NCBI GenBank assembly: GCA_024449915.1
Contig: JAMZAV010000917.1
Location: 1 to 64,000 of the forward strand
Length of the DNA: 64,000 nt
Direction of reading: 5' to 3'
DNA from: Sweltsa coloradensis
Taxonomy: Eukaryota > Arthropoda > Insecta > Plecoptera > Chloroperlidae
Part shown: positions 10,989-22,090 of the stretch, piece after piece
Layout of the letters: the number at the start of each line of letters is the position of its first letter
Numbering within the stretch: position 1 is the stretch's first letter
Translations under genes and position numbers: made by a program
Notes under the pieces: generated by a model
The model's input: the letters and a program-made list of their open reading frames with translations, nothing else
Database searches by the model: none
What the model was told of the DNA's origin: nothing

Positions 10989-11356
10989 TAGGGATGTACA
11001 CAATTATCAATAAATCAATAATGTTAAAATAGAATTGCATGTTTTCTGAAATAATTTTGTCACATCATATTTCCTGTGCTTACGTCATATCTTCGCTATT
11101 CAATTTGGTGAATGATATAATTTGATACTTTGCCATCACAGAGACTTAAAAGTCTCCCACTGAAAATCAGTTATGAGACTGAGTGGGTAGACTAAAATCT
11201 AAATCCAAATTAATTAATTTGATAAATAATAAAATTTGCTGTTTACCTTTTTGAGACATTTAGTCTTGATCACGCCTGTCCGCTGGTAGAAGTTGAACCA
11301 TTTTTACAGACATTGTTCGATAATAGATTTTTTAATTTTATCGTTGTGCATCCCTA
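10989..11356. mobile_element. hAT-like MITE, no clear target duplication
   Basis: It begins TAGGGATGTACACAAT and ends ATCGTTGTGCATCCCTA, the same terminal type as the hAT elements at 539 and 45362. The flanks do not show a matching 8-mer. A SINE tail fragment (11145-11210) lies within it. Confidence 0.55.
11145..11210 (+). repeat. SINE tail fragment (GTCTACCCACTC family)
   Basis: It reads CCCACTGAAAATCAGTTAT then ACTGAGTGGGTAGAC, the conserved 3' segment of the SINE that is more complete at 34887-35330. Confidence 0.65.
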
Positions 11357-11674
11357 GTGTGTCACTTCAATTAGCAGTTTGTGCGTCCTTTTCTGGTTTG
11401 TGTATTGCAATATCGTGCCCGACATACGAGGATGAGGGAAATGCCGGGCTGCAATAGTCGGTAGAAATCTCCTTGGCCTGGGCGCTTTTCTAGATGAAGG
11501 CCTCCATAGTTATGCAGTTTTTTCTTGGAATTAATTATTTTAACTTCAGAACCTTTCTCAGTTATTTGTTTACATCGCTGTTTAGTAGTAGTTGAGGATT
11601 TTATCTCAAAGTAAGGATATAATGGGGTTTAGAATATAATAAAGGAAGTATAGGACTGTGAGAATTTGTCCTAC

Positions 11675-12277
11675 TAAAGTCCTTTGCAAGTAAAGAACGA
11701 TCCCAGGTATCAAGAAATTTCCCCTCCTCGTTACCACCTCCACTCGGCACGGGTGAGAGTGCTCGCGAGGCGTTGGAATGCGGTAGGCCGCATGACCCAT
11801 TCATCCAGGTGTCATTGTTAAGAAAGCAATTTTTTGATGTAGTTAAAATGTTATAATTTCTCATTTATTTTCAAATATATGGAATAATCATGTAAAATTA
11901 ATATAAAATAAACTTTGTATTTTTAAAATAGCATGAAAACTGCAGTTATTAGAGTTAGTTGTAACTTCATGGTTACGATCAGAATAATTACGGCAGGCAA
12001 TAATTACGGCAGTTTTCAAGCTATTTAAAAAATACAAAGTTTATTTTATATTAATTTTACGAGATTATTCCATGTATTTGAAAATAAATGAGAAATTTTA
12101 ACATTTTAACTACTTAAAAAAATTACGTTCTTAAGAATGACACCTGGATGAATGGGTCATGCAGCCTACTGCATTCCAACGTCTCGCGAGCACTCTCACC
12201 CAAGCCGAGTGGAGGTGGTAACGAGGAGGGGAAATTTCTTGATACCTGGGATCGTTCTTTACTTGCAAAGGACTTTA
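11675..12277. mobile_element. long-arm foldback element
   Basis: The left arm from ACTAAAGTCCTTTGCAAGTA and the right arm ending TTGCAAAGGACTTTAG are inverted copies over about 270 bp, with a spacer of about 55 bp containing a doubled ATAATTACGGCAG word. The arms differ mostly by small indels. There is no coding. It is probably a MITE with very long terminal inverted repeats, otherwise a simple inverted duplication. Confidence 0.75.
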
Positions 12278-12289
12278 GGATATAAGGGT

Positions 12290-13002
12290 CTAATTACGAA
12301 TTTCTTTTAACTAGGTCGATGCAATCTTAGTTTAATTTGTAAATCAGTTTTTACAATTGAATGGGATAGATATGAAATAAATAAATTTCTATAGAATTGA
12401 GGAAAGGTACTGTTTATTTTGCAAGCACAGAAGACCTTGAGGGTTTTCAATACTTAATACAACTAGGAGCAATGATCGCCACTTAACCCCGGGAGGAGAC
12501 CTGGTGTATTTTGTTCTCATAGCTCATCGGCCTGCATAGTGGTGTTGGTTATTTTCACTCTTTTGCTGCTTTTGCTACATTTGAACAGAGTGTGATACCC
12601 ATTGCACCGACAGGGCTGATATGGAATCTCGAGAGGTTGCCATTTTCCTAATGTCTTAGTTGCGATTGAACCCTTGTACGTTCAATCACAACTAAGTGTT
12701 TGGGAAGTGGACCTTTGTCAAATTTCTTCATCAGTCCTGTCTCTGCATTGGGGAGAACACTCTGTTCAAGTGAAAAGTTTCGACGTGGGGGATGGTAGCT
12801 CTGAGAAGCAAAAAAGACTTAGGGTATATAAAAAGCGCTTTTTTGGCGCATTTTTTGTGTTTTTTTTGCTTGTTTTTTATATAATTTGTATAATTTGTAT
12901 TGTTTTCTTTGTATTTTATTTAATATTGTTAATAAATATATATTTTTCCAATGCAATTGTTATTATTATTATTATTTACTATTATTATACTATTAAGTCC
13001 AT
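12290..13002. other. no gene recognised; T-rich and ATT-rich
   Basis: The open frame near 12674-13009 ends in a run of F, I and Y codons from T-rich and (ATT)n DNA and is not credible as protein. Confidence 0.5.
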
Positions 13003-13180
13003 TAACTAGGTCAACTGCTAACAAGTAGCAGCTGACCTAGTTAATGGGAAAATGGCCTTGAAAAAATAGACTATCTCCATAAACTAGGTCAACTGCTAAC
13101 CATGCAAGGTTAGCAGCCAACTTAGTCCATGGAGTAGCCTTGAAAAAGTAGACTATCTCCATAAAGTAGGTCAAGTCCTA
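13003..13180. repeat. tandem hairpin array
   Basis: A near-perfect hairpin at 13003-13050 pairs CCATTAACTAGGTCA with TGACCTAGTTAATGG. A diverged second hairpin lies at about 13078-13135. The two are linked by a repeated spacer GTAGACTATCTCCATAAA, giving a period near 75-80 bp. Confidence 0.75.
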
Positions 13181-13194
13181 AATGGTCCAAAGAG

Positions 13195-13490
13195 AATGGA
13201 TGGAATAGTAAGTGCGTGTATTAGAGCCGACTGCTGTACAAGTCTACAAGCCAACAGAAGTCATCTCAGAGATGCCTTCTGTTGGTCCATAGACTTGAAC
13301 AGCAGTGGGCTCCAATACATCCACAGACTGTTCCATCCATCCCAATGGCCACTCGGACGAGACGCACTTCATGGAGATGGTCTTCAGCGACTTTTGTACA
13401 AGTCTATGGACCAACAAAAGAAGTCATCTCCCTCCAATGGATGGAGATGACTTCAGTTGGTCCATAAGACTTGCACAGAAGTTGGCTGTA
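13195..13490. repeat. imperfect inverted repeat
   Basis: The words TTGGTCCATAGACTTG and CAAGTCTATGGACCAAC recur in both orientations together with AAGTCATCTC/GAGATGACTT, so several short frames across it are shadows of an imperfect palindrome. Confidence 0.6.
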
Positions 13491-13763
13491 ACATTTCTAA
13501 GAAAGTTCATGGGAATTAGTTCAGGTGCAAAGTACATAAAGCAATAAAGACAACAGCATGAGTTTAACAGTACATATATATTGAACAGATAGTACAGTGA
13601 ATGTGATTCAAAATATAGGCTATGTCCATGGCCTTGAGAATGACAAGTGTTAGGGATTAGACTGTAGAGCTCTCACGTTATTTTTCGGACAGCAGTGACA
13701 TGAGAATTATCGGGAAACGACGAAGGCCAGAAGTGCAGAGCTGGAAGTCTGTGGATGCGATAC

Positions 13764-13853
13764 AGGTGTACCATTCCAACAACCTGAAAGTAAGTACAAA
13801 CACGATGATAACACAGGTGTACCATTCCGACAACCTGAAAGTAAGAACAAGAT
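13764..13853. repeat. two-copy direct repeat
   Basis: ACAGGTGTACCATTCC followed by ACAACCTGAAAGTAAG occurs twice, about 50 bp apart. The second half ends in AAAGTAAG; no exon is evident. Confidence 0.6.
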
Positions 13854-14234
13854 GTGGGCCAGTTTTTTCAAACGAGTCTTGGTTAGTTACCAGAGAGGAC
13901 GGCCGTACAGAGATAAATAAAAAGCCACCATGTTTTTTCCTAACCACTCATTATCTGCATCCCCAGACATAAATTAAACAAATGTCGGCTTCAGATGTTT
14001 GTCTAAAGCCACATTTGTTTACTTAACGGCAGTTGACAAAACAACAACATGGCAACCGGAAGCACTGTATGGCCACTCCCTATCTAGGCTCTTTAGATCA
14101 CCAGCGTCCTCTACGTTGTGCGCAAACCATTGCCATTGCATAAGCATATAAAACTTCCTATTTCCATAATGGTGTGATACAATAGAGGGGGTGCTGGCGA
14201 TTCTTGAAATTGTACATTCACAGCTGTTTTAAAG

Positions 14235-14640
14235 TGTTCGCGAGACAGACATGTACACGGCATGCTCAAAAGTACTCAAATTCAGATGTACAACGCTCTG
14301 GGGGAAAATTGAAACGTCATACGAGAATTCTAAAATGCACAAGACACAGATAATTTTATGCAGAAGAACATACAACAAACAGAATTGATATATCTAATAA
14401 ACCCTACTATACACCATTGTTACGCATAAAGTCGACGCAACGGGAAAAAGAAGAGGTTGTTCCCGCCGCGTTGACTTTACACTTAACAATGGTGAATAGT
14501 AGGGTTTATTACATAAAGCAATTCTGTTTGTTGTATGTTGTTCTGCATAAAAATACCCGTGTTTTGTACATTTTAGAATTCTTGTATGTCTATTCAATTT
14601 TTCTCCGCACTCTCAAGGCTGCCAACATTTGTACATTACT
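14235..14640. mobile_element. foldback element, copy 1
   Basis: The arms read inward from TCAGATGTACAACGCTCTGG through AAACCCTACTATACACC to a centre near 14448. The second arm carries the inverse (GGTGAATAGTAGGGTTTATT). It is homologous to the better-bounded copy at 29253-29664. No coding; the long open frames across it are mirror shadows. Confidence 0.75.
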
Positions 14641-14696
14641 ACTTGGCAACATTTTTAGTGCTGAGTGAGTGGTGAGTGAGTGCAACGATAGGCCTA

Positions 14697-15922
14697 TAGG
14701 CCAAGCAACAAAGGCTTTTTTTCTGCAAAAATTCCAGGCAAGCTGATTTTTTGCACAGACCATCTGGAAAGTGTAGTAATTAAAGGGAAAAAAGTCCTTA
14801 TAAATCGAACTGGAGCGTTGGCCGCCATCTTCGAAAATGTCTCACAAAAGTGGTTGTTTCCGTATATCTTCAAAATGGCGGAATATAGACGAAAAGTTTC
14901 AATGACAAAAGTATTTCCCTTATAATTTGCTACAAAAATGGTATCTACCATATTTTCGGTAGACGACGGTTACGTAACTAAATCATGGTGTATAATATGC
15001 ATATTATTATATTAAATATGTTGCATATTGGAGTACCAGCTTATTTGCTCATTTTTGCTCTCAGTATCCAACAATCCCGATAAATCAGTGAGAAATCGAT
15101 TTAAACACTTGGGGACCTTTGTACAGTGTTCATGAAAGCTTCTATTAATATTTTTAAATAATTAGTTCTGCGAAATTAAAATTTGCATTTACCCAGAATT
15201 TTGGTTTTCCATTGTTGGTATTTCCTAAAAAATGGCATATTATTTGACTGTCCATTATTAAGCACTAAATTGCATTTGGTGAAAAATTCTTTCTACGCAC
15301 TAACCGTATTGTTATTTAAGTCACTTCAATGTGCGTAAAAAGAATTGTTCCTCAAATGCAATTAAGTGCATAATAATGACAGTCAAATATGGTAATTTTG
15401 AGGAAATACCAACAATGGAAAACCAAAATTCTGGGTAAATGCTCATTTTGATTTTGCAGACGTGATTATTTAAAAAACTAATAAAAGCTTTCATGAACAC
15501 TGTACAAAGTCCCCAAGTGTTTAATAATCGATTTCTCACTGATATACCGGGGCATAGTTTGATGCTGGGCGCAAAAATGAGCAAATCAGCTTGTACTCCA
15601 ATAAGCAACATGTACACCATGATTTAGTTACGAAACCGTCGTCTCTGCCGAAATTTATGGTCGACACCATTTTTGTGCAAAATTATAAGGGGAATATTTT
15701 TGCCCTTGAAACTTTTCGTCTATCTTCCGCCATTTTGAAGATATATGGGAACAACCACTTTTATGCAGACATTTTCCAAGATGGCGGCCAACGCTTCAGT
15801 CCGATATTTTAGGACTTTTTTCCCTTTATTAAGGACACTTTCTGGAAGGTCCCTTAAAAAATTCAGCTTGCCCGGAATTTTTGTTCTATATCGTCTCAAA
15901 TGGTCCTTAGTTGCTTGGCCTA
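14697..15922. mobile_element. 1.2-kb long-arm foldback element
   Basis: Starts TAGGCCAAGCAA and ends TTGCTTGGCCTA. The two halves are inverted copies for about 600 bp each, centred near 15310, and paired words can be followed across the whole span (GATGGCGG/CCGCCATC, CCAAAATTCTGGGTAAATG and its inverse). There is no transposase. It could be a MITE or a Foldback-class element. Target duplication is unclear because the flanks are rich in TA and GGCC. Confidence 0.8.
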
Positions 15923-16370
15923 ATACGAGAGCGGTAATAATGTAAAAAGAGCTATACCGATTCAGATTCTTGTGTGCAGATTCTTTTAAACTTGTCAACG
16001 CATTAAATTCTCCAATAGTGAGGCTGATAATATTCAATTACTCAATGCCCGCAATAAAGCACGATCAATTCGATAAACCAGGAATATATTGTCCAGTGAG
16101 AAAGCTGCTAATTTATTAAACTCATCTTCTGATGCCTTGTATGTTTTGTCTCGGTGAATATAAATAGCAAGAACTATTTAGAAACCCCCAGTAATTAAAT
16201 CCAACATTATAACAACGGCAAAATGTAGTTATTTTTTAAAAACAAATCTCATGGTCTGCGTTTGGCTATTTTGTATCGCCCTATTTTCTAAAATAAAAGG
16301 AAGATGACTCCAATCTTGGCTAAATGAGTGAGGGTCTTGAATGTAACAGTATTATTTGTGTGGGTCAACC
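15923..16370. other. no gene recognised
   Basis: AT-rich, no repeat ends or exon signs seen. Confidence 0.4.
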
Positions 16371-16375
16371 TTGAA

Positions 16376-16870
16376 AGTCAGCTTGTCTGGGACTCGAACC
16401 CAGATCATCTAGCTATGCTACCTACACTATTGTTGTTTGAGCTACTATATTCAAGTGTGAAAACATTAGTTATTTAATTGTAAATGTATTGTCCAAGTGG
16501 TTGTGTAATGTAGAAACCCACATTTTCCCCATGTCCCTATATGGCTTTGGGAAAGTACCCCTCCCATACGGTTGGCTGGGCAGTCAGGGCTTACAGGAGC
16601 CCGTATGGTTTGCTAGACTAGTGCTTTGTGTGAAACAACCCATCTTTTTGTCATGCCCTTATATGCTTGAAGAGAGTAGACCTCGTGTCAGCTTGTCTGG
16701 GACTCGAACCCAGATCATCTAGCTATGCTACCTACACTATTGTTGCTTGGGCTACTATATTCAAGTGTGAAAACTTTTGTCATTAAATTGTGAATGTATT
16801 GTCCAACTGGTTGTGTAATGTAGAAACCCACATTTTCACCATGCCCCTATATGCTTGAAGAAAGTAAACC
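16376..16870. repeat. tandem duplication carrying a tRNA-like segment
   Basis: The block from AGCTTGTCTGGGACTCGAAC recurs about 307 bp later, giving roughly 1.6 copies. On the minus strand it contains TCTGGGTTCGAGTCCCAGA, a T-arm and B-box, but only a weak A-box region. It is a tRNA-derived repeat that was duplicated in tandem. Confidence 0.7.
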
Positions 16871-16887
16871 TCGTGGGTAACCGCCCA

Positions 16888-17117
16888 TAAGAGCGCCGCA
16901 ATAAGGTCGAATCCAACAAGAGCGCGGTAAAGGGACATAAGAGTGACAGGCCAATAAGAGCGACTACATACAAAAAGAGCAAATGACCAATAAGAGCGAC
17001 GGACCAAAAAGAGCGACTCAAAAAGATCGACAGACTAATAAGATCTACAGGTCAAAAAAATCGACAGGCCAATAAGATCGACAGGTTAATAAGATCGACA
17101 GGCCAATAAGAACGACA
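16888..17117. repeat. minisatellite, unit about 17 bp
   Basis: Degenerate tandem repeats of AATAAGATCGACAGGCC. Earlier units read AATAAGAGCGAC, so the array drifts from GAGCG to GATCG along its length. Confidence 0.8.
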
Positions 17118-17218
17118 CACAATTCAGAGGGAATTTCGCTAATTTTGCTACCATTTATACAGGTATCTACTTTTATCTATTTTTATGTATAGAGCAACTT
17201 TGCTTTGTTATTTGTACG

Positions 17219-18177
17219 TTATTAACAATGTACAAAACAGACCAAAAATTAGACAGTTTTAAATTGGTGGCCGCATAGCTCAGTTGGTAAGAGCATAGCC
17301 CGGTAAGCTAAGGTCCCAGGTTCAAACCCCGTTGTAGTCACTTTTTGGATGAGCGTAGCGAAGATTCCATTCTACTTCACTGGAGAAAAAATTCTGGAAT
17401 GTTTTTTTTTTCTTTTTGAATTTTTGTCTGTTTGTCCACACGATTCCGGCTAAACCGATACTCCGATTGCGATGAAATTTCATGGAGGCCTTCGAAATCT
17501 CTGAACTTAGAACTGCCACGTTTTTGAGAGCAATCGAAAAATTATTTCTCATGAAAATCGCAATTTTACAAATTTTTTTTCGATTTTTTAAAAATTTCTT
17601 CGATTTATAACACCTAGGCCCTACATGCTTTATCCGATTTTAATGATTTTTTCATAGAACCTTAATTTTATGAATTTAGGTATTTGTGTGAAATTTGAGC
17701 GCAACCGAAAAATTATTTCTCATAAAAATCAAAATTTTACGGGTTTTTTCTTTTTTAAATCAATTCTTTGCCTTATAACACCAACATGCTTTATCCAATT
17801 GTAATGATTTGTTCACAGAATCTTAATTTTTTGAATTAATATATTTGTTTGAAATTTGAGTACAATCGAATAATTATTTCTTATGAAAATCGAAATTTTA
17901 CGAATTTTTCCTTTTTTAAAATTACGAAAATTAAAAAAATTGAAAATTAAAGTTTATTTTTAATTTAATTTAAATAAATTTATAAAAAATCTTCAAGTAA
18001 TGATTTTTTCACAGATCAACAGAAAATCCGCATAACACTTGGCTACTCAATGCACCAATTACGCTCATCCAACAACGCGGCGGGACTTAAGCGTTTTCCT
18101 AGTTTAATTTCGGTCTAAAGTACTAACATAACAGCGTCAAAGTAGCCTACTATAAAGCCAAGTTTAAACATCATATT
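17219..18177 (+). repeat. tRNA-headed repeat A, interrupted by a Helentron-like element
   Basis: Shared upstream word AACAATGTACAAAACAGACC, then a tRNA-like core (A box TAGCTCAGTTGGTAAGAGC, B box GGTTCAAACCC; candidate anticodon GGT in a shortened anticodon arm), then a unique 3' body. The body is split at 17345-18102 by a Helentron-like insertion. The uninterrupted relatives at 18263 and 19169 give the empty site. Confidence 0.8.
17345..18102 (+). mobile_element. Helentron-like element, family 1, with empty site
   Basis: TTGGATGAGCGTAGCG to GCGTTTTCCTAG, with the subterminal inverted CGCTCATCCAAC and 3' hairpin. Comparison with the related repeat at 18375-18400 (CACTCTTTTAATTTC) shows a clean insertion within a T run and no target duplication, which supports a Helitron-type mechanism. 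Confidence 0.88.
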
Positions 18178-18262
18178 TCCCAACTCTAGGGTTACAGAGA
18201 TGGTTTGTATTTCTCCAAGTTAATTTCATGTGCAGTCTAATAGGCAGTGCAATCTGCTCTAC

Positions 18263-18480
18263 ACACGTTATTAACAATGTACAAAACAGACCAAAAATTA
18301 GACAGTTTTAAATTGGTGGCCGCATAGCTCAGTTGGTAAGAGCATAGCCCGGTAAGCTAAGGTCCCGGGTTCAAACCCCGGTGTAGTCACTCTTTTAATT
18401 TCTGTCTAAAGTACTAACATAACAGCGTCATAGTCGCCTACTATAAAGCTACATATATATATATATATATATATGTTTAA
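18263..18480 (+). repeat. tRNA-headed repeat B, uninterrupted
   Basis: Same upstream word, tRNA-like core and 3' body as repeat A. It runs into an (AT)n tract after AAAGCTACATATAT. The acceptor arm pairs at six of seven positions if G-U is allowed, and the anticodon stem is only four pairs. Probably a pseudo-tRNA used as a SINE promoter. Confidence 0.75.
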
Positions 18481-18505
18481 ACTTGGCTACATATATACAT
18501 ATAGC

Positions 18506-18563
<58 letters not shown>

Positions 18564-18693
18564 GCTATATATATATATATAGCCAAGGTAAAACATATAT
18601 ATATATATATATATATGTTTTTGGATATTTTCGTGGCCGATATGAATTAATGAACTAGGTTTTTCGGTTATAATGCCACGTTTATTCACATTA

Positions 18694-18737
18694 GGCCAAC
18701 GTTTCGATGAAATTTCACTCATCTTCTTCAGGGCCAA
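18694..18737 (-). other. hammerhead-core-like motif
   Basis: The minus strand reads CTGAAGA, a helix GATGA...TCATC, then GAAAC, between GGCC words. CTGANGA and GAAA around a stem are the conserved core parts of hammerhead ribozymes, and such motifs occur in the terminal repeats of Penelope-like elements. Two points weaken it: one unpaired A precedes the helix, and I cannot place a cleavage site with both outer helices. Confidence 0.3.
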
Positions 18738-18902
18738 TACAAATTAATATATAAAAAACGAAAACTACATTACAATAAGCTTTGCAGTGATTCTTTGAGT
18801 TGTTTTAATTTGCCATATGTGCAGTGATTTCTATTGTTTATATTTTGTTGTATTTTGTTTTCCCAGTTTTGTTCTGAATTTATCAATGTAATGTAGTTTT
18901 CG

Positions 18903-18933
<31 letters not shown>

Positions 18934-18944
18934 TTTAAACTTGG

Positions 18945-19003
<59 letters not shown>

Positions 19004-19057
19004 TAAACTTGGCTACATATATACATATAGCTACATATATATATATATATATATATA

Positions 19058-19168
19058 TGTTTAAACTTGGCTTTATAGTAGGCGACTATGACGCTGTTAT
19101 GTTAGTACTTTAGACAGAAATTAAAAAAGTGACTACACCAGGGTTTGAACCCGGGACCTTAGCTTAAC
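19058..19168 (-). repeat. tRNA-headed repeat C, inverted fragment
   Basis: Inverted copy of the repeat B 3' body and B box (GGGTTTGAACCCGGGACCTTAGCTT). It stops inside the tRNA-like core and abuts repeat D. Confidence 0.75.
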
Positions 19169-19343
19169 AAAACAGACCAAAAATTAGACAGTTTTAAATT
19201 GGTGGCCGCATAGCTCAGTTGGTAAGAGCATAGCCCGGACAGCTAAGGTTCCGGTTTCAAACCCCGGTGTAGTCACTCTTTTAGTTTCTGTCCAAAGTAC
19301 TAACATATCAACGTCATAGTCGCCTACTATAAAACCAAGTTTA

Positions 19344-19345
<2 letters not shown>
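19169..19345 (+). repeat. tRNA-headed repeat D
   Basis: Begins ACAAAACAGACCAAAAATTA, then the tRNA-like core with changed anticodon loop bases (CCGGACA) and a damaged T arm (GGTTTCAAACC), then the shared body and an AT tract. Confidence 0.75.
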
Positions 19346-19377
<32 letters not shown>

Positions 19378-19379
19378 GC

Positions 19380-19449
<70 letters not shown>

Positions 19450-19502
19450 GCTATATATATATATATAGCCAAGTTTAAACATATATATATATATATATAT
19501 AT

Positions 19503-20580
19503 AAGAATTGTGAAGAGTGTTGAGGTCTTTTTGTTTAAATTGTTTAAAAATTAGGTGAGTAGTGTAGCTAAAAGTGATATAGAAGTGTTGCTGAGATGAC
19601 TGTTGATGCTGAAGTGGTGCTCTGTGGGGACGATAAAAAGGTAAAACTCAAGTAATCCGTGCGTGGATGCAATAAAGGTGTCAGGAAGGGACTAAGGTGT
19701 GTTCAATGTTCGAGATGGGCCTATAGCCGGTGTGTGGGAATCAAAGATAATGATCTTGTGTGTTACATGCTACACACACACATGCTACATGCTTATCCAG
19801 AAGTGAGGGTACCCCGCTTAACCCATTAAACAAAACTAGAAAAAAACGTATTTATACTGTTTGAAATAAAAAATCGAACACTAACCGAACCGTTATTTCA
19901 AAAATATTTTTCCTAGTATTTAGGTGGAAGCTAAAGGTGTTTAGAAGCAACTAGAAAATCAATTCTCAAAATTCTTAGGAAGGCATCATTACAAATCTCG
20001 AACACATATTATATTATATTCGGTTTATACTTGTCGGAATATTAAAAGCACGGCCTCATTAAAAACATAAAAACTATGCTTAGAAAAATGCAACTTAAGT
20101 AATTGTGAAACCTTTTTGACCACGTAGATATTTACGTTAAAAGCTCCATAACAATAACGAGTGTAGTAAAAATGTGTGGTTTTTGTAACCTAACCATTCT
20201 AATACTGTGAACAATGGTAACGTATGATTTGTGCTTCTCAATACCATCGATTGGTGTTTTAAATTGAAATCGATCAAATTTCAAGAGATAAGTGCAAATC
20301 GAAAATCGGCGGCACGTAACATAACCTAAAAAAATAATGGATTTTCGAAAAAAATTGCAATGTATAATTTGTAGCTCTTCTCAATATTTATCGATTGGTA
20401 ACTTAAAACTTGAAATCGGTTAGATACCTACGAAGCCATTAGAGATACTAATTTCCATTACAGTGACCATTTTGTTTTAGTCATGGTAGGTCTTGGACAC
20501 AAAAAAGATGGGCACCATTACAATTGTTTATCTGCGGTTCAATACGAACGAATACGAAAAAAATCAAATACCAAGCAGTA
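19503..20580. other. no gene recognised
   Basis: AT-rich. No convincing frame or repeat end was seen. Confidence 0.4.
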
Positions 20581-20589
20581 TTGTAGGCA

Positions 20590-21216
20590 AACCAGTGCAA
20601 AGATAGTGTAAAGACATGGCAAATGGCAGCCATATTGGATTTTTGGGCTCTGGCGGAGTATGCCCACACTTTTGCGAGGGGCATGAGGTCTAATTTTTTA
20701 CAAAACCTTCTAGGACAAATCCGTTGAGAAATTGTACTTTCTCTCAATTCATGTGCCATAACCAGTCTTATCACAGCACCTTAGAAAATTGCTAAATTGT
20801 CTATGAAAGGAACACATATTTTCATATTATTATTGAAGTTTTGACCAATTAGTAGAATTAGGCTATGAGCACTATCTGGTAGCTCTACTGTAAATTATTC
20901 AAAATTATATGAACAGGGCTTTCATTCGAGTCTTATGTGAAAGTTCTACTATGATTTCAAGAAACTGGGTATTCCAAGCTGCAAATCGACGGCAATCTTG
21001 GATTTGAAGCTTAAAAAATTGGTCTAATCGCCAAACCGACTTCAGAAACAAATTCCTCGACCACCAAAACCATAAAGACCATAATACTACGCGATACTTT
21101 AGGTTAAACCATTGTGAAGATATAGTGTCAGACATGGCAAAATGGCGGCCATATTGGATTTTGGGCTCTGGCGGAGTATGCCCACACTTCCGCAAGGGGC
21201 ATGGGGGGCTAAATTT
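20590..21216. repeat. dispersed direct repeat pair
   Basis: 20590-20703 and 21105-21216 share GGGCTCTGGCGGAGTATGCC and flanks (about 110 bp, roughly 85% identical by eye). They may be the two ends of a duplicated element. Confidence 0.6.
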
Positions 21217-21350
21217 TTGGATGAGCGAAGCGAAGACTTCAATTTCACTGACCCCAAAAAATTTAGCTCGGGTGTTTTTTTTTTTTTTTTTTTTTTTCTG
21301 TCTGTTAGCTAACTACCAGGCAAACGGCATAGTACTAGATGAATCATTAC
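21217..21350 (+). mobile_element. Helentron-like 5' end, truncated
   Basis: Starts TTGGATGAGCGAAGCGAAGA, matches the family members at 43039 and 43863 through GGCAAACGGCATA, then stops. Confidence 0.7.
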
Positions 21351-21371
21351 AACTAGATGCCCAAGAGTATG

Positions 21372-22090
21372 TATGAAAGAAGGATTGAAGAAGGAAGAAG
21401 AAGACGGGGAGGCCAAGGAAGAGATGGAAGGACATCATAGCAGGAGACTTGGGGTGTGTCTGAATTATGGTCCAAGTCCAGGTGTAGGTCCAAGTCCAAC
21501 TCGATGTTGAAGTGCTATACTAGTCTACAGTAGAGCTGCCTGTCGGGCAAAGTCAACACTACCTCCAGTTAGGTTAGATGTTCATTGGAAAGTCCTTTGT
21601 AAAGTATTTGCTTATTAAAAGTATTTGTCCATCTAGTAAAACCAATTAAATACGTGATAAAAACAAACAAAACTTAAATGATTACCTTTATTTAAAAATG
21701 CATTTGTTTATTGTTTCTCTCATAATCGCGGACGGCCATTTTGAATCGGACCTAAAACGAGTGTACACTTTCAATTGCTCGATCTATTTGTCGACTTGGA
21801 CCAAGAATGGACCTAGACTTGGACTTTTCAGACAGTACTTCATACGCCATTGACAGATAATTAGTACCTTCTACGTTGTTAGACGTGGACTAGAATTTGG
21901 ACCTAGACCTGGACCTAGACTTAGACTTTGAATAATATTCAGACACACCCTTGGAGGCAAGAGGAGAGAGCTGGGAAGATGTGTAAGAGATTCAATACAA
22001 TTGTGGGAGGATAGAAAGAAGTGGAAAAGTTTGGTTGCTAAACCCAAGCTGACCCCGGCAAGGCATAATGATGATGACTGATGAGATCAA
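21372..22090 (+). pseudogene. LINE 3' end, RTE-like C-terminus, interrupted
   Basis: The frame TGRPRKRWKDIIAGDL followed by W-E-D and, one frame over, W-E-D-R-K-K-W-K is the C-terminal signature of RTE-type and related endonuclease retrotransposons. It ends in an ATG-type tail (AATGATGATGACTGATG). A MITE (21452-21950) sits just after the DL codons. Stops and a frame change show decay. The upstream part is absent, as in 5'-truncated LINEs. Confidence 0.7.
21452..21950. mobile_element. MITE with 14-bp inverted ends and TTG target duplication
   Basis: Ends GGGTGTGTCTGAAT and ATTCAGACACACCC; TTG at 21449-21451 and 21951-21953. Subterminal GGTCCAAGTCC-like words repeat in both halves. The 3-bp duplication and GGG start suggest a PIF/Harbinger relationship. 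Confidence 0.82.

Larger units (their letters stand above)
18449..19502. repeat. (AT)n microsatellites with palindromic links
   Basis: Long AT runs at about 18449-18617, 18908-19054 and 19345-19502. They are linked by GTTTAAACTTGGCTA and its inverse, so large cruciforms are possible. Confidence 0.9.

Noticed and set aside
13196..13547. Three overlapping plus-strand frames of 61-84 codons
   Set aside because: Mirror shadows of an inverted repeat; no family signature.
18473..19113. Open frames made of Ile/Tyr repeats
   Set aside because: Translations of (AT)n microsatellites.
17268..19276. tRNA-Thr genes
   Set aside because: Boxes A and B are good, but the anticodon stem is short, anticodon loops differ between copies and each copy carries the same repeat body. 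Treated as SINE-type repeats.
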